A stretch of DNA of 64,000 nucleotides from Paralithodes platypus (taxonomy: Eukaryota > Arthropoda > Malacostraca > Decapoda > Lithodidae): the NCBI GenBank assembly GCA_032716605.1, contig CM064518.1, positions 38,127,039 to 38,191,038 of the forward strand, in the 5' to 3' direction. The notes under the pieces are model-generated. The model ran no database searches and was not told where the DNA came from. It worked only from the letters and a program-made list of their open reading frames with translations. The position numbers were made by a program, and so were the translations under genes. Below, one piece after another: positions 55,841 to 64,000 of the stretch (positions are counted from its first letter, which is position 1; each line of letters begins with the position of its first letter).

Positions 55841-56680
55841 TAGTAAAGAGATAGGATATGATGGGGAACACAAAATATTAACCTTCTTTCAAACATGAGA
55901 CTTAACAATACTGTATTCTAGCTGCATATAAAAAGATAATAATAGAGTTAGTAAGGATTTCTCGGACTCAAAAGATTAATTAGGAAATGTCCCGATATTC
56001 TGATCAACGGAGGCACTTTCTAATCGGATTAAAGTTGTCTGACGGAAGTAAGGTATTAAAATGCATATATCGTCTACAGATACCACGAGTAAAAATAGCA
56101 TGGCATGATAGGAAGGTAATACAGAAAGGTATTTATGGACGAAATATAGTTTGATTAAGCGACAGAGAAAGACATCGGAAGGAACAAAAGGGAGAAAGAA
56201 AAGCAAAATTTGATAGAAGGTATGAAGTACATTACGTACATGATACATTTTGAGAATTGAGCAACACTATATCGAGGGCACAGCCAGGAGGTGACGGAAA
56301 GTGGAAGTGTAATATTAAATCGGAAAATATCTGGTGCAGAAATTCATTTATATACAACACGTGAACCTGTAGTGAACCTGTTTGTAATTACGAGGATACC
56401 AGTGGGAAAATATTGTAGAGAAACATATAGGTAGAGTATATAAGAAGAGACAGGAGCAGATGCAGAGAAACGCAGACTGAAACTCATTAAGATAGGTTGA
56501 TGCAGATAGGTATATAGAGAAGCAGAGAGACAAATATGCGGACATGTAGAGATAAGCAGATATCGATAACTACACATATATCGTCATCATATGAGTACAG
56601 TATAGAGAGAGACTGAGACATTCTTCTATAGATTGATAGAGTGAGGAATAAATACATGGATAGAAAGAAGGTGGTGTCCG
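55841..56680. other. Unassigned AT/purine-rich DNA
   Basis: 56440-56660 is rich in AGAGA and ATAGAGA words. No gene or element ends supported. Confidence 0.45.
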
Positions 56681-56726
56681 GACAAAACCATAACAGACAA
56701 AACCCCAGTGGACAGAAACCCAACCT
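56681..56726 (-). repeat. Three inverted units of the 15-bp array
   Basis: On the minus strand reads GTCCACTGGGGTTTTGTCTG and neighbours, the same words as the array 150 bases to the right but in opposite orientation. Together they make an inverted pair. Confidence 0.75.
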
Positions 56727-56877
56727 CTTATATTAAAAATGGACTAAACCCCAATCGCACATAACATATATATATATCCAATAAAACACTTCTAAGGTTG
56801 CAAACACTTATTACTATTAATTCTTCGCATTCCACAATCCACAAAGCCCTTTTTAGGTTAGGGTAAGTTAGCTAAGG

Positions 56878-57332
56878 TGACTGAGATTTTGTCCACTGGG
56901 GTTTTGTCCATTGGGGTTTTGTCCATTGGGGATTTGTCCATGAGGGTTTTGTCCATTGGGGTTTTGTTCGTTGGGTCTTTGTCTGTTGGGGCTTTATCCG
57001 TTGGGGTTTTGTCCATTGGGGTTTTTTCCATTGAGGTTTTGTCTGTTGGGTTTTTGTCCATTGGGTTTTTGTCCGTTGGGGTTTTGATTGTTGGGGTTTT
57101 TGTCCGTTGGGGTTTTGTCCGTTGGGGTTTTGTCTGTTGAGGTTTTGTCCGTTGGGGCTTTGTCCGTTGAGGTTTTGTCCGTTGGGGTTTTGTCCGTTGG
57201 GGTTTTGTCCGTTGGGGTTTTGTCCATTGGGGTTTTGTCAGTTGGGGTTTTGTCCGTTGGGGTTTTGTCTGTTGGGATTTTGTCCCTTGAGGTTTTGTCT
57301 GTTGGGGTTTTGTCCGTTGGGGTTTTGTCATG
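56878..57332 (+). repeat. 15-bp minisatellite GGGGTTTTGTCCGTT, ~30 units
   Basis: Tandem 15-mers with GTCCATT, GTCTGTT and GTCAGTT variants. Every unit offers a G3-G4 run on one strand at 15-base spacing, so four adjacent units could form a G-quadruplex. GGGGTTTT recalls some ciliate telomeres, but the fixed GTCCGTT insert rules that out. Frames such as 57107-57646 are artefacts of a unit divisible by 3. Confidence 0.92.
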
Positions 57333-57369
57333 GAACCACAGAGGATACCATTACTAATTTAAATAATGG

Positions 57370-57582
<213 letters not shown>

Positions 57583-57701
57583 ACAGCACAGCAAGAAAGC
57601 ACTAGCCGGCTTATTACATGCAGGCAGTAAAGCCATGCAAAAATAGGAGAGCTATAAACTAGCCAGAAAATACCGGGCGAGACACATTACTGGCCGCGGG
57701 T

Positions 57702-58090
57702 AAGAGGCTCAGAGCCAGACTAACTAAGAACACAACGGGAAGAAAAAATAAAATAAAAAAATAATAATAATAATAAAAACCCTGAGAGAAAGATCATTTA
57801 AGGTTCCCCTTAAATTACAGGCTCGCTATCGCTCGCCAGACAAAAACTACAACACCTAAATGACACAAAAGGTCTTAACATGGACAGAAATGGGGCGTAG
57901 GGTCTTAGAATCGCCAACATACTGAGGCAAAAGTCTTAAAATCTCCAACCTAATGGGGCTAAACATGAGGGAGAAGGGGAAGAGAGCTCAGAGCCAGCCA
58001 AACTAGGAACACACCGGGAGGATAAAAAAGGAGATAAAACACAAAAACAAAATAACAACATGAAACTGTGAGAAAGATGATTTAAAGATT
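57702..58090 (+). mobile_element. TTAA element family A, copy A10 (both ends lost), bracketed by ~100-bp direct repeats
   Basis: Element part about 57807-57985: core CTCGCTATCGCTCGCC, TGAGGGAGAAGGGG. The flanks 57702-57804 and 57983-58090 are diverged copies of each other (GCTCAGAGCCAG, GAACACA.CGGGA, GAGAAAGAT.ATTTAA). The right end switches at GGGGAAGAG, which resembles the start of the flank copy (GGGTAAGAG). Confidence 0.7.
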
Positions 58091-58111
58091 GAATAAGAAT
58101 GGCCAGATTCA

Positions 58112-58186
58112 TTGCCTGACAGTGGGGTCCGAACCCCCCACCAGAGGGTTTGTATCTGTTGCTGCATTAGGAATTACACTGGACCA
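58112..58186 (-). repeat. tRNA-like module, minus strand
   Basis: The complement contains TGGTCCAGTGTAATTCC (A-box-like), then GGGGGTTCGGACCCC (B box and T stem). It has a good T-arm but a poor acceptor stem. Likely a SINE head or decayed tRNA. Confidence 0.45.
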
Positions 58187-58642
58187 ATTCATTCGGTCAT
58201 GTAGATAGTGTGACACACAGTTTTCACGAAGGAATTATGCATTTTAAGTTTTATCCTTACTCTGATGGTTCTTCCATTAAAAATACAATAAACTGTTAGA
58301 ATATCCAATACCAATTTCAAACCTTTAGACGAGATCCGAGCCCGTTATTACTGTGTCACCATGGTTAATGGAGTGCAAAATGTTGCAGGTACTGTTGCAC
58401 TAGTAATTGGTCTACACAAAATGGTTTTACAATGCAGGTAGTTTTACCTAGAGTTGTTACCAAAGGTGCTTTGAACACTTTACTTCGTCCTTACACTGAT
58501 AGTTGATAATCTAACCTTTAAACACACATAAATGAGAGAGATAAGCAGGCTGTGGAACATTATGAAAACAGTTGCTTAGCAAGAGTGATCTGAGAATCAC
58601 CACCAGATAATAACATAGTCACAGATAAAGTGGGGTAAACAA
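58187..58642. other. No recognisable feature
   Basis: AT-rich spacer; nothing supported. Confidence 0.5.
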
Positions 58643-58644
58643 AC

Positions 58645-58720
58645 TACAACAACAACTACTACTACTACGATTACGACTACTACTACTACTACTACTACTA
58701 CTAATAATAATAATAATATA
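58645..58720. repeat. (ACT)n/(AAT)n microsatellite
   Basis: CAACAAC, then (TAC)n, then (TAA)n. Confidence 0.93.
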
Positions 58721-59184
58721 GAGCTAACAAGTGAAGATGGCTGCTGGTGAGAACAGTCTGAGAGTCATCCCCTCAACTCGGCAGCAACTAGCAGCCAACA
58801 CGCAGCTCTGATCTTCACCCAGAATAACAAACAAGATGAACAAAACAAACATTTCAGTGGAGGCGGCGGAAGGCACGTTCCAGGCTTGTTTTGGAGTCTC
58901 GTTTATATCCGAAAGTTTGTTTAGCGGGCGATAGACTGTCACATCTGACACGAAGTTGATTTTGATATTTGTCATTTCTGTCAGAAGTCCTTCCGAAGCT
59001 GGGTGTTTACGGTTCATTTCCACAAGTATTTTTGTACACACACAATTCAATTTATTGGAGAGCAGAAGAGGACTGCTTTAAAGCATCATGATGTACGAAG
59101 GTTGTGTTGAAAAGGTTAAGACCAGGAGAGGAATCGTATAATCAAATGAGCAATCAAAAGAGTAGAGTAAGCATCTAGTCTTAT
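58721..59184. other. Short GC-richer island, function unknown
   Basis: 58730-59050 is less AT-rich than its surroundings. A 108-codon minus-strand frame includes a hydrophobic segment (MFVLFILFVILG) that could be a signal peptide. On the + strand ATGGCTGCTGGTGAGAACAG could be a start followed by a donor. Neither has a supporting splice partner or domain. Treat as unproven. Confidence 0.25.
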
Positions 59185-59362
59185 TGTAAACACCATGACG
59201 TCTTCTTTTCTATCACTTCAGAAGGACCTATGTTATTCAGAGGGTTTATTGAGATCGTATTTACCCATTTCAGTCATAGATGTAGATCATAAACTAAAAA
59301 CAAAATCGTCTTATGGTAACCAGAATATGATGAAAATTATGCAATGGTGGTGAAGGGGTTAA
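59185..59362 (+). mobile_element. TTAA element family G, copy G2 (left terminus damaged)
   Basis: The right end is GTGGTGAAGGGGTTAA (TTAA 59359-59362). The interior matches G1 reversed (AAGGACCTATGTTA, GTTTATTGAGATCGTA, AAAATCGTCT, CAGAATATGATGAAAATTA). The left TTAACCCCTTCAG is reduced to a GTAAACACCATGACG junction. Confidence 0.72.
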
Positions 59363-59544
59363 CAAAGAATATTAATCTGAAGCTCGTATTTAACCCCATA
59401 TACACAGTGGTGCTAATTACGAATCATTCCAAGATATCATGCACACGTTTCATGATGGAAGAATGGACATAATAGTAGAGTGGAAGAATCATCACCCTCA
59501 GGATACCCAAGATAATGAGCCAGAACCCTGAACAGCAAGGGTGG

Positions 59545-59890
59545 TGGAAAAGGTGGTAGAAGTGATGTTGGAGAGGGACAAGGAAGGGTGGTGGAAGGGA
59601 ACAAGGAAGGGGTGGTGGAAGGGAACAAGGAAAGGGTGGTGGAAGGGAACAAGGAAGGGGTGGTGGAAGGGAACAAGGAAGGGGTGGTGGAAGGGAACAA
59701 GGAAGGGGTGGTGGAAGGGAACAAGGAAAGGGTGGTGGAAGGGAACAAGGAAGGGGTGGTGGAAGGGAACAAGGAAGGGGTGGTGGAAGGGAACAAGGAA
59801 GGGACGCTAGGGATAGGAAGGGTTGGTGGAAGGGAATAAGGAAGGGTTGCTAGGGGAAGGAAGGGGTGGTGGATGTGAACTGGGAAGGGG
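59545..59890 (+). repeat. 24-bp minisatellite (GGAACAAGGAAGGGGTGGTG), ~10 clean units
   Basis: Clean units 59590-59805, degenerate on both sides. The frames (GTRKGWWK cycles) result from a unit divisible by 3. The purine-rich strand is +. Confidence 0.92.
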
Positions 59891-60255
59891 TGGTGGAAGG
59901 GAGGAATGAATGGTGAAGCTTTAAGCCCGAACATTAGAGGGGAGTGAAAATTACATAATGTGGAGGGAGATACGCGAGGGGAGAGAATGGCAGAATAGGA
60001 AGGGGAAGAGAACAGGGAATAAGATAGAGAACGCGGATACTGGACAAAGGCAGTTGTTTTGTTTCTTTGTTAATATAAATAATTACAATCAAAAGTCAAA
60101 CACATAATGTTAACACTATTCACCTAAGCTAATAAACAGACTCTCACAAAATTGTACTTCTAATTCTAAATATTGACCCTTGATCTTTGAGTAAAATACA
60201 AAACACCTTTGTTTTGAGTGACCGTCGCATTGACCAATTGGATATACCTGGTAAA
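59891..60255. other. Purine-rich then AT-rich spacer
   Basis: Nothing recognised. Confidence 0.45.
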
Positions 60256-60345
60256 TTTGGTAAAAATCCATTAAGCAGTCTAGGAGGAGTTTCTGGACAG
60301 ACAGACGGATCTGGTTGGTCATGCACAGTATTATTAAAATAGGGA
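60240..60345 (+). mobile_element. Dispersed repeat with AAATTTGGT module, copy 2
   Basis: AAATTTGGTAAAAATCC, then TCTAGGAGGAGTTTC and GACAGACAGACGG. Related to 6036-6096. Lies at the 3' side of LINE L4. Confidence 0.5.
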
Positions 60346-60389
60346 TTCGCACCAAGCCTAAAAAGACTATGTGGCACCAAAAGAAACTT

Positions 60390-62965
60390 TGTGGAAAAAA
60401 AAAAAATCGGAGGGGTTGTGGGGCTGGGCGCAATACGGAGTAGAGGAGAAGAAGACTAGGAAACACTAATTAAAGAAGCTGAAGGAGACGGGTATGGAGG
60501 AGAAACCGCATAAGATGTGGGAGGGAGAAAGTGGGGGACTCTCCAAGCATATCGGCTAAGACAAGGGGGCGATTAAGGGAGGATATGAAGGGAAATGCTC
60601 GCCGTCGGGCATTGAAGAAACGCGGACAGTCGACCAGGAGATGCTGGACAGACACTGGAATATGGCAGCAAGGACAGAGCGTGGGGACATCACAGGACAT
60701 CAAATGACCATGCGTGAGCCTGGTGTGGCCGAGCCGAAGACGGGCTAGAGCGGTCTCCCATCGACGATTGCGATGAGAGGAAGACTTCCAAGGTAGGACG
60801 GAAGGTTTGACAGAACGCAGTTTGACATCAGACACCCTCATGGAGGTCCATTCGTCCTGCCAGCGCTGACGTAGTAATTGAGTAACACGCGGGAAGTAAT
60901 CAGATGCAGGAATACGTCGTGGCACGAGTCGGTGAGAGGTAATAGCAGAGCGGGCGAAAAAATCAACCCGCTCATTGCCAGGCACTCCAACATGACTCGG
61001 GACCCAACAGAAAGACAGGGACTTCAATTTAGTAGCGATGCGGAACAACCATTCTTGAATCTCCAGCACTAAGGGGTTAACAGCGGGAAGAGACTGAATA
61101 CTCTTAAGAGCACTAAGGGAGTCACTAAAAATTACAAAGGTATGCAGGTGTGAACAAAAAATAGTACGTAGGGCAAATAAAATAGCAAATAACTCGGCCG
61201 TAAAGACACTAGCACATGATTGGATGTGACGTTGGAATGTCCGGTCCGGGAACACAACCGCAAACCCTGTACCGGCGGAGGTCTTGGAACCATCAGTGTA
61301 CACTGGAACGGCTGAAGAGTGGTGTAGCATATGTTCCGCAAACTGAGCATAAAGCAACTGTGGGGTTGAAGAGGCCTTAGAGGGGGGGAGGGCAGCTGTA
61401 CAAACGGTAGGGTGAGGGAGTAGCCATGGGGGGAACTCTGACTGTCGGAGGGGTAGCACCGATGGAATGGGAAAAGAGAAGGAGGCTAGTAAAGCAGAGA
61501 CCCGACCGGGGAACGAAGTAGCAGACACTGATGGGGCTAAGCCGGAAGCCGTGGGAGGAAAACCAGCCGAACTGTGTTGCAGAAGGCGAAGATGACATCG
61601 AAGGGTCAGTTTATCCCGCCTGGATGATAGCGGTGGGACACCTGATTCAGCATAAAGGCTAATAACCGGAGTAGAGCGAAAAGCCCCTAGCGACAAGCGC
61701 AGACCGTGATGGTGAAGGGAGTCTAGGCGCTTAAGGTTTGTACGTGCAGCGGAGGCATTTACCTGGCAGCCATAATCGATCTTGGAGAGAATAAGCGTTG
61801 CATGGAGGCGCAGAAGAGTCGTCCGGTCCACACCCCAAGACAAGTGGCTAAGGGTTTGTAAGAGTTGAAGCCGTCGGGTGGTGGAGGTCAGTAACGAAGT
61901 AATGTGCGGGTACCATGTCAACCGAGTATCGAAAATGAGACCTAAGAATGGAGCTGAGGACCTGTAAGGCAGAGGGCGGTTATACAACGTAAGAACAGGA
62001 TGCGAGACTGTATGGCGTTTTGTGAAGATGACGGCACAAGATTTCGAGGGCGAAAACCGAAAACCATGGGCCGTAGCCCACTGCGCAGCTGCATCAATGG
62101 CCTTCTGCATGAGATTTTGTAGGGCAGCGATATCCAAACCCACAGCGTAAATAGCGAAGTCGTCCACATACAAAGAAGCACGGACACCAAGAGGGAGAGA
62201 AGAAATAATACCATTAATAGCTAGGATAAAAAGGATGGTACTAAGAACACAACCCTGTGGGACACCGTCGTGTTGGGGGTATGTTCGTGAGAATGTATTC
62301 TGAAGCTTGACTCGGAAAGTACGATCACGGAGAAAGTTCTTCAAGAATACCGCCATGTTGCCAGACACACCAGAACGTAAAAGGGTATGAAGGATGTTGT
62401 ATTTCCAGGCAGTATCATACGCTTTTTCAAGATAGAAGAATACAGCTAAAACCGACTTAGTGTCCGAAAAGGCGTCGCGGATAGAAGTCGCCAATCTCAA
62501 TAATGGGTCCAAAGTACTACGGCCCTTGCGAAAGCCATATTGAAAAGGTGACAGGATGCCTCTTGATTCCAGGAGCCACATTAAGTGGGAGTGAACCATG
62601 TGTTCTAATAATTTGCCTACACAACTGACCAGGGCAATGGGACGGTAATCTGCTGGTGCATGGCCCGACTTACCCGGCTTAAGGAATGGGAGAAGGATGG
62701 CATGTCTCCACTCAGCCGGAAAAAAGCCTGTGGACCACAGACGGTTGTAGATGGATAAGAGAAAGCTAAGCGCAGGTGGAGATAAGTGCTTCAGCATCAA
62801 GTAATGGACACCGTCAGGGCCCTCACATGTATCCTTACAGGCTCCCAGGCTAGACTCAAGCTCAGCCCGGGAGAAGGGGGCATTGGAAAACTGATCAGAT
62901 GATAAGGCGAAGTTAAGTCGCTTAATTAAGTTCAGAACGGCGTTTATGCTATCAACTGCAGACAT
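60390..62965 (-). mobile_element. LINE L4 (5' truncated, RNase H-bearing)
   Basis: Runs from a T-run near 60400 (A-run on the + strand, 60393-60406) through the ORF below. On the + side it abuts LINE L5 at about 62950, head to head. The left part of an autonomous element (ORF1, endonuclease) is absent. The short 3' untranslated region is CT-rich on the element strand. Confidence 0.8.
60470..62965 (-). CDS. L4 ORF2 C-terminal 831 codons: reverse transcriptase, RNase H, zinc finger
   Basis: One uninterrupted frame. Reverse transcriptase: LPFLKPGKSGHAPADYRPIA, QYGFRKGRSTLDPLLRLA, motif A FFYLEKAYDTAW (residue ~178), motif B HDGVPQGCVLSTILF, motif C LYVDDFAIYA (~266). RNase H (about 550-690): TDGS (D near 556), TAELFAILFALR, FSDSLSALK and WVPSHVGVPGNERVD, so its D-E-D-D set is present. 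C-terminus: CPCCHIPVSVQHLLVDC, a C-X2-C-X7-H-X4-C cluster. RT plus RNase H fits the I group of LINEs (I/Nimb-like). Oddity: motif A normally reads FFDLEKAYD; here the catalytic aspartate is Tyr (codon TAT, + strand 62432-62434). The chosen start is just the first Met after the truncation. Confidence 0.88.
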   Translation of the reverse strand: MSAVDSINAVLNLIKRLNFALSSDQFSNAPFSRAELESSLGACKDTCEGPDGVHYLMLKHLSPPALSFLLSIYNRLWSTGFFPAEWRHAILLPFLKPGKSGHAPADYRPIALVSCVGKLLEHMVHSHLMWLLESRGILSPFQYGFRKGRSTLDPLLRLATSIRDAFSDTKSVLAVFFYLEKAYDTAWKYNILHTLLRSGVSGNMAVFLKNFLRDRTFRVKLQNTFSRTYPQHDGVPQGCVLSTILFILAINGIISSLPLGVRASLYVDDFAIYAVGLDIAALQNLMQKAIDAAAQWATAHGFRFSPSKSCAVIFTKRHTVSHPVLTLYNRPLPYRSSAPFLGLIFDTRLTWYPHITSLLTSTTRRLQLLQTLSHLSWGVDRTTLLRLHATLILSKIDYGCQVNASAARTNLKRLDSLHHHGLRLSLGAFRSTPVISLYAESGVPPLSSRRDKLTLRCHLRLLQHSSAGFPPTASGLAPSVSATSFPGRVSALLASFSFPIPSVLPLRQSEFPPWLLPHPTVCTAALPPSKASSTPQLLYAQFAEHMLHHSSAVPVYTDGSKTSAGTGFAVVFPDRTFQRHIQSCASVFTAELFAILFALRTIFCSHLHTFVIFSDSLSALKSIQSLPAVNPLVLEIQEWLFRIATKLKSLSFCWVPSHVGVPGNERVDFFARSAITSHRLVPRRIPASDYFPRVTQLLRQRWQDEWTSMRVSDVKLRSVKPSVLPWKSSSHRNRRWETALARLRLGHTRLTHGHLMSCDVPTLCPCCHIPVSVQHLLVDCPRFFNARRRAFPFISSLNRPLVLADMLGESPTFSLPHLMRFLLHTRLLQLL

Positions 62966-64000
62966 GCTTTGCCTTCTTACGCATCAAATCAACCAAGCTA
63001 CAGACCAACATGGTGAAACACATACAATAGCACTGGATATATCAAAGGCATTTGATAGGGTCTGGCATCAATCCTTATTGTCGAAGATGTCACACTACGG
63101 CCTTGCATCATTAGTTCCACTAATTTCTTCTTATCTTCATAACAGAAAAATATGTGTAATGGTAGATGGCCTTTATTCTCAATTTCACTCAATAAATGCT
63201 GGTGTTCCCCAGGGATCAGTTTTGGCCCCAATTCTGTTCCTCATTCATATCAATGATCTCATATCTACCACTCATAATCCAATACATTCCTACGCAGATG
63301 ACTCAACACTCCACAGTTCCTTCACATTTACCAATTCTGTCACCCAACCCGATCTTATAAATTCAAAAATAAACACTGCAATTTCTCTGAACCAGGACCT
63401 TTCTAGAATTAATGGATGGGGACAAAAGAATCTAGTTTCCTTTAATGCACAGAAAACCAAGTACATTCAATTTTCTAACCGACAGAATCTCACTGACTCC
63501 CATATATTTTAATGATGTAAATATTCCCACTTCCCCTAGTATTGACATTCTCGGTGTAACATTAACTACTAACTTGAGCTGGACACATTATGTTAGAAGC
63601 ATTGCTAAGAATGCCTCTAAAAAACTGGGACTCCTGTACAGAGTTCGAGAATTCTTCACTGACGAGCAGTTGGCCGTGATATATAAAAGTCATGTGCGTT
63701 CTCAGATGGATTACTGTTCACCTCTGTGGGGTGGAAGTGGAGTGGTTGCATTGAGGCAGTTGGACAAAATTCAAAATAAAGCTATTAGATTAATCAATAA
63801 CCCTGCAATCACACAGGACCTTCCTACATTATCCATACGAAGAAACGTTGCATTCCTTGCATTATTCTACAGATATTTTCACAGCAATTGTTCCGAGGAA
63901 CTTGCTTCAATTGTGCCGCCTCTCCACATCTTTCCCCGTAGAACTAGGGCAGCTGAGAGCGCCCATGAATTTACACTTTCTCCTCCACAATGCAGAACTT
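62949..64000 (+). mobile_element. LINE L5, partial, running off the window
   Basis: A fifth LINE starting abruptly in reverse transcriptase at the L4 junction. It continues past the window end, so its 3' end is unseen. Confidence 0.8.
62952..64000 (+). pseudogene. L5 reverse transcriptase fragment, one frameshift
   Basis: Frame 1 (to 63512): TADMLCLLTHQINQATD, motif A IALDISKAFDRVWH, LHNRKICVMVDGLYSQF, motif [17 protein letters not shown], motif C HSYADDSTLHSS. A frameshift near 63508 moves to the frame beginning 63511: IDILGVTLTTNLSWTHYV, KNASKKLGLLYRVREFF, HVRSQMDYCSPLWGG, LDKIQNKAIRLINN. It is open to the window edge. The catalytic aspartates are intact. The style is that of jockey/I-group elements common in crustaceans and insects. 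Both ends are missing here. Confidence 0.85.

Noticed and set aside
56878..57332. Telomere-like GGGGTTTT repeat
   Set aside because: Each unit contains a fixed GTCCGTT insert; not a known telomere unit and not at a sequence end.
58724..59050. 108-codon minus-strand frame with a hydrophobic segment, possible signal peptide exon
   Set aside because: No splice partner, no domain, and opposite strand to the Ig exon; kept only as an unproven island.

Overview
The window looks like non-model animal nuclear DNA, most likely arthropod and probably a decapod crustacean. This is an inference. It rests on very dense long dinucleotide microsatellites, several non-LTR retrotransposon lineages common in crustaceans, degenerate CCTAA/TTAGG tracts (the arthropod telomere word), and one exon that resembles the arthropod Dpr neuronal immunoglobulin family. 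A 100-base N block (39741-39840) shows it is a scaffold with a gap. No prokaryotic features are expected and none were found. I could run no searches; family names come from motifs read by eye.

Only one stretch looks like a host gene: a single + strand exon at 54103-54278 encoding half of an Ig domain, with a good acceptor and donor. Most other sequence is probably intron or intergenic DNA. Nearly every long open reading frame in the window is an artefact of tandem repeats or belongs to a retrotransposon.

Layout. 1-6.2 kb: purine-rich DNA, a 411-bp inverted-ended element, and ATC/ACT microsatellite. 6.6-7.1 kb: degenerate ~90-bp repeats. 8.9-10.8 kb: a nest of TTAA-flanked miniature transposons. 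10.9-14.2 kb: 41-bp, 32-bp and 48-bp tandem arrays. 15.2-18.1 kb: a SINE-like element, a foldback element, a CR1-like 3' fragment and another TTAA element. 19.5-23.5 kb: further DNA elements. 23.7-28 kb: 52-bp array, long GT tracts and a 26-bp array. 28.2-33.8 kb: two minus-strand LINE fragments around a 64-bp pyrimidine minisatellite. 34-39.3 kb: tRNA-like modules and SINEs. 42.3-50.5 kb: a 30-bp satellite with higher-order repeats, split by a CR1-like LINE. 51.2-51.9 kb: a second 30-bp array. 53.2-54.3 kb: 132-bp repeats that each carry a copy of the exon's acceptor, then the exon. 55-60 kb: more minisatellites. 60.5-64 kb: two LINE coding regions head to head.

The parts interact as parasites and hosts. 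A LINE (31938-33818) and a SINE-like family (three copies) share the same 3' tail and (AAC)n end, as expected if the LINE machinery moves the SINE; two SINE copies have perfect 11- and 14-bp target duplications. At least three groups of miniature elements end in TTAA, share target sites and nest in one another. Several dispersed modules sit directly beside microsatellites and may seed them. Element boundaries show repeated microhomology-linked duplication of flanking DNA.
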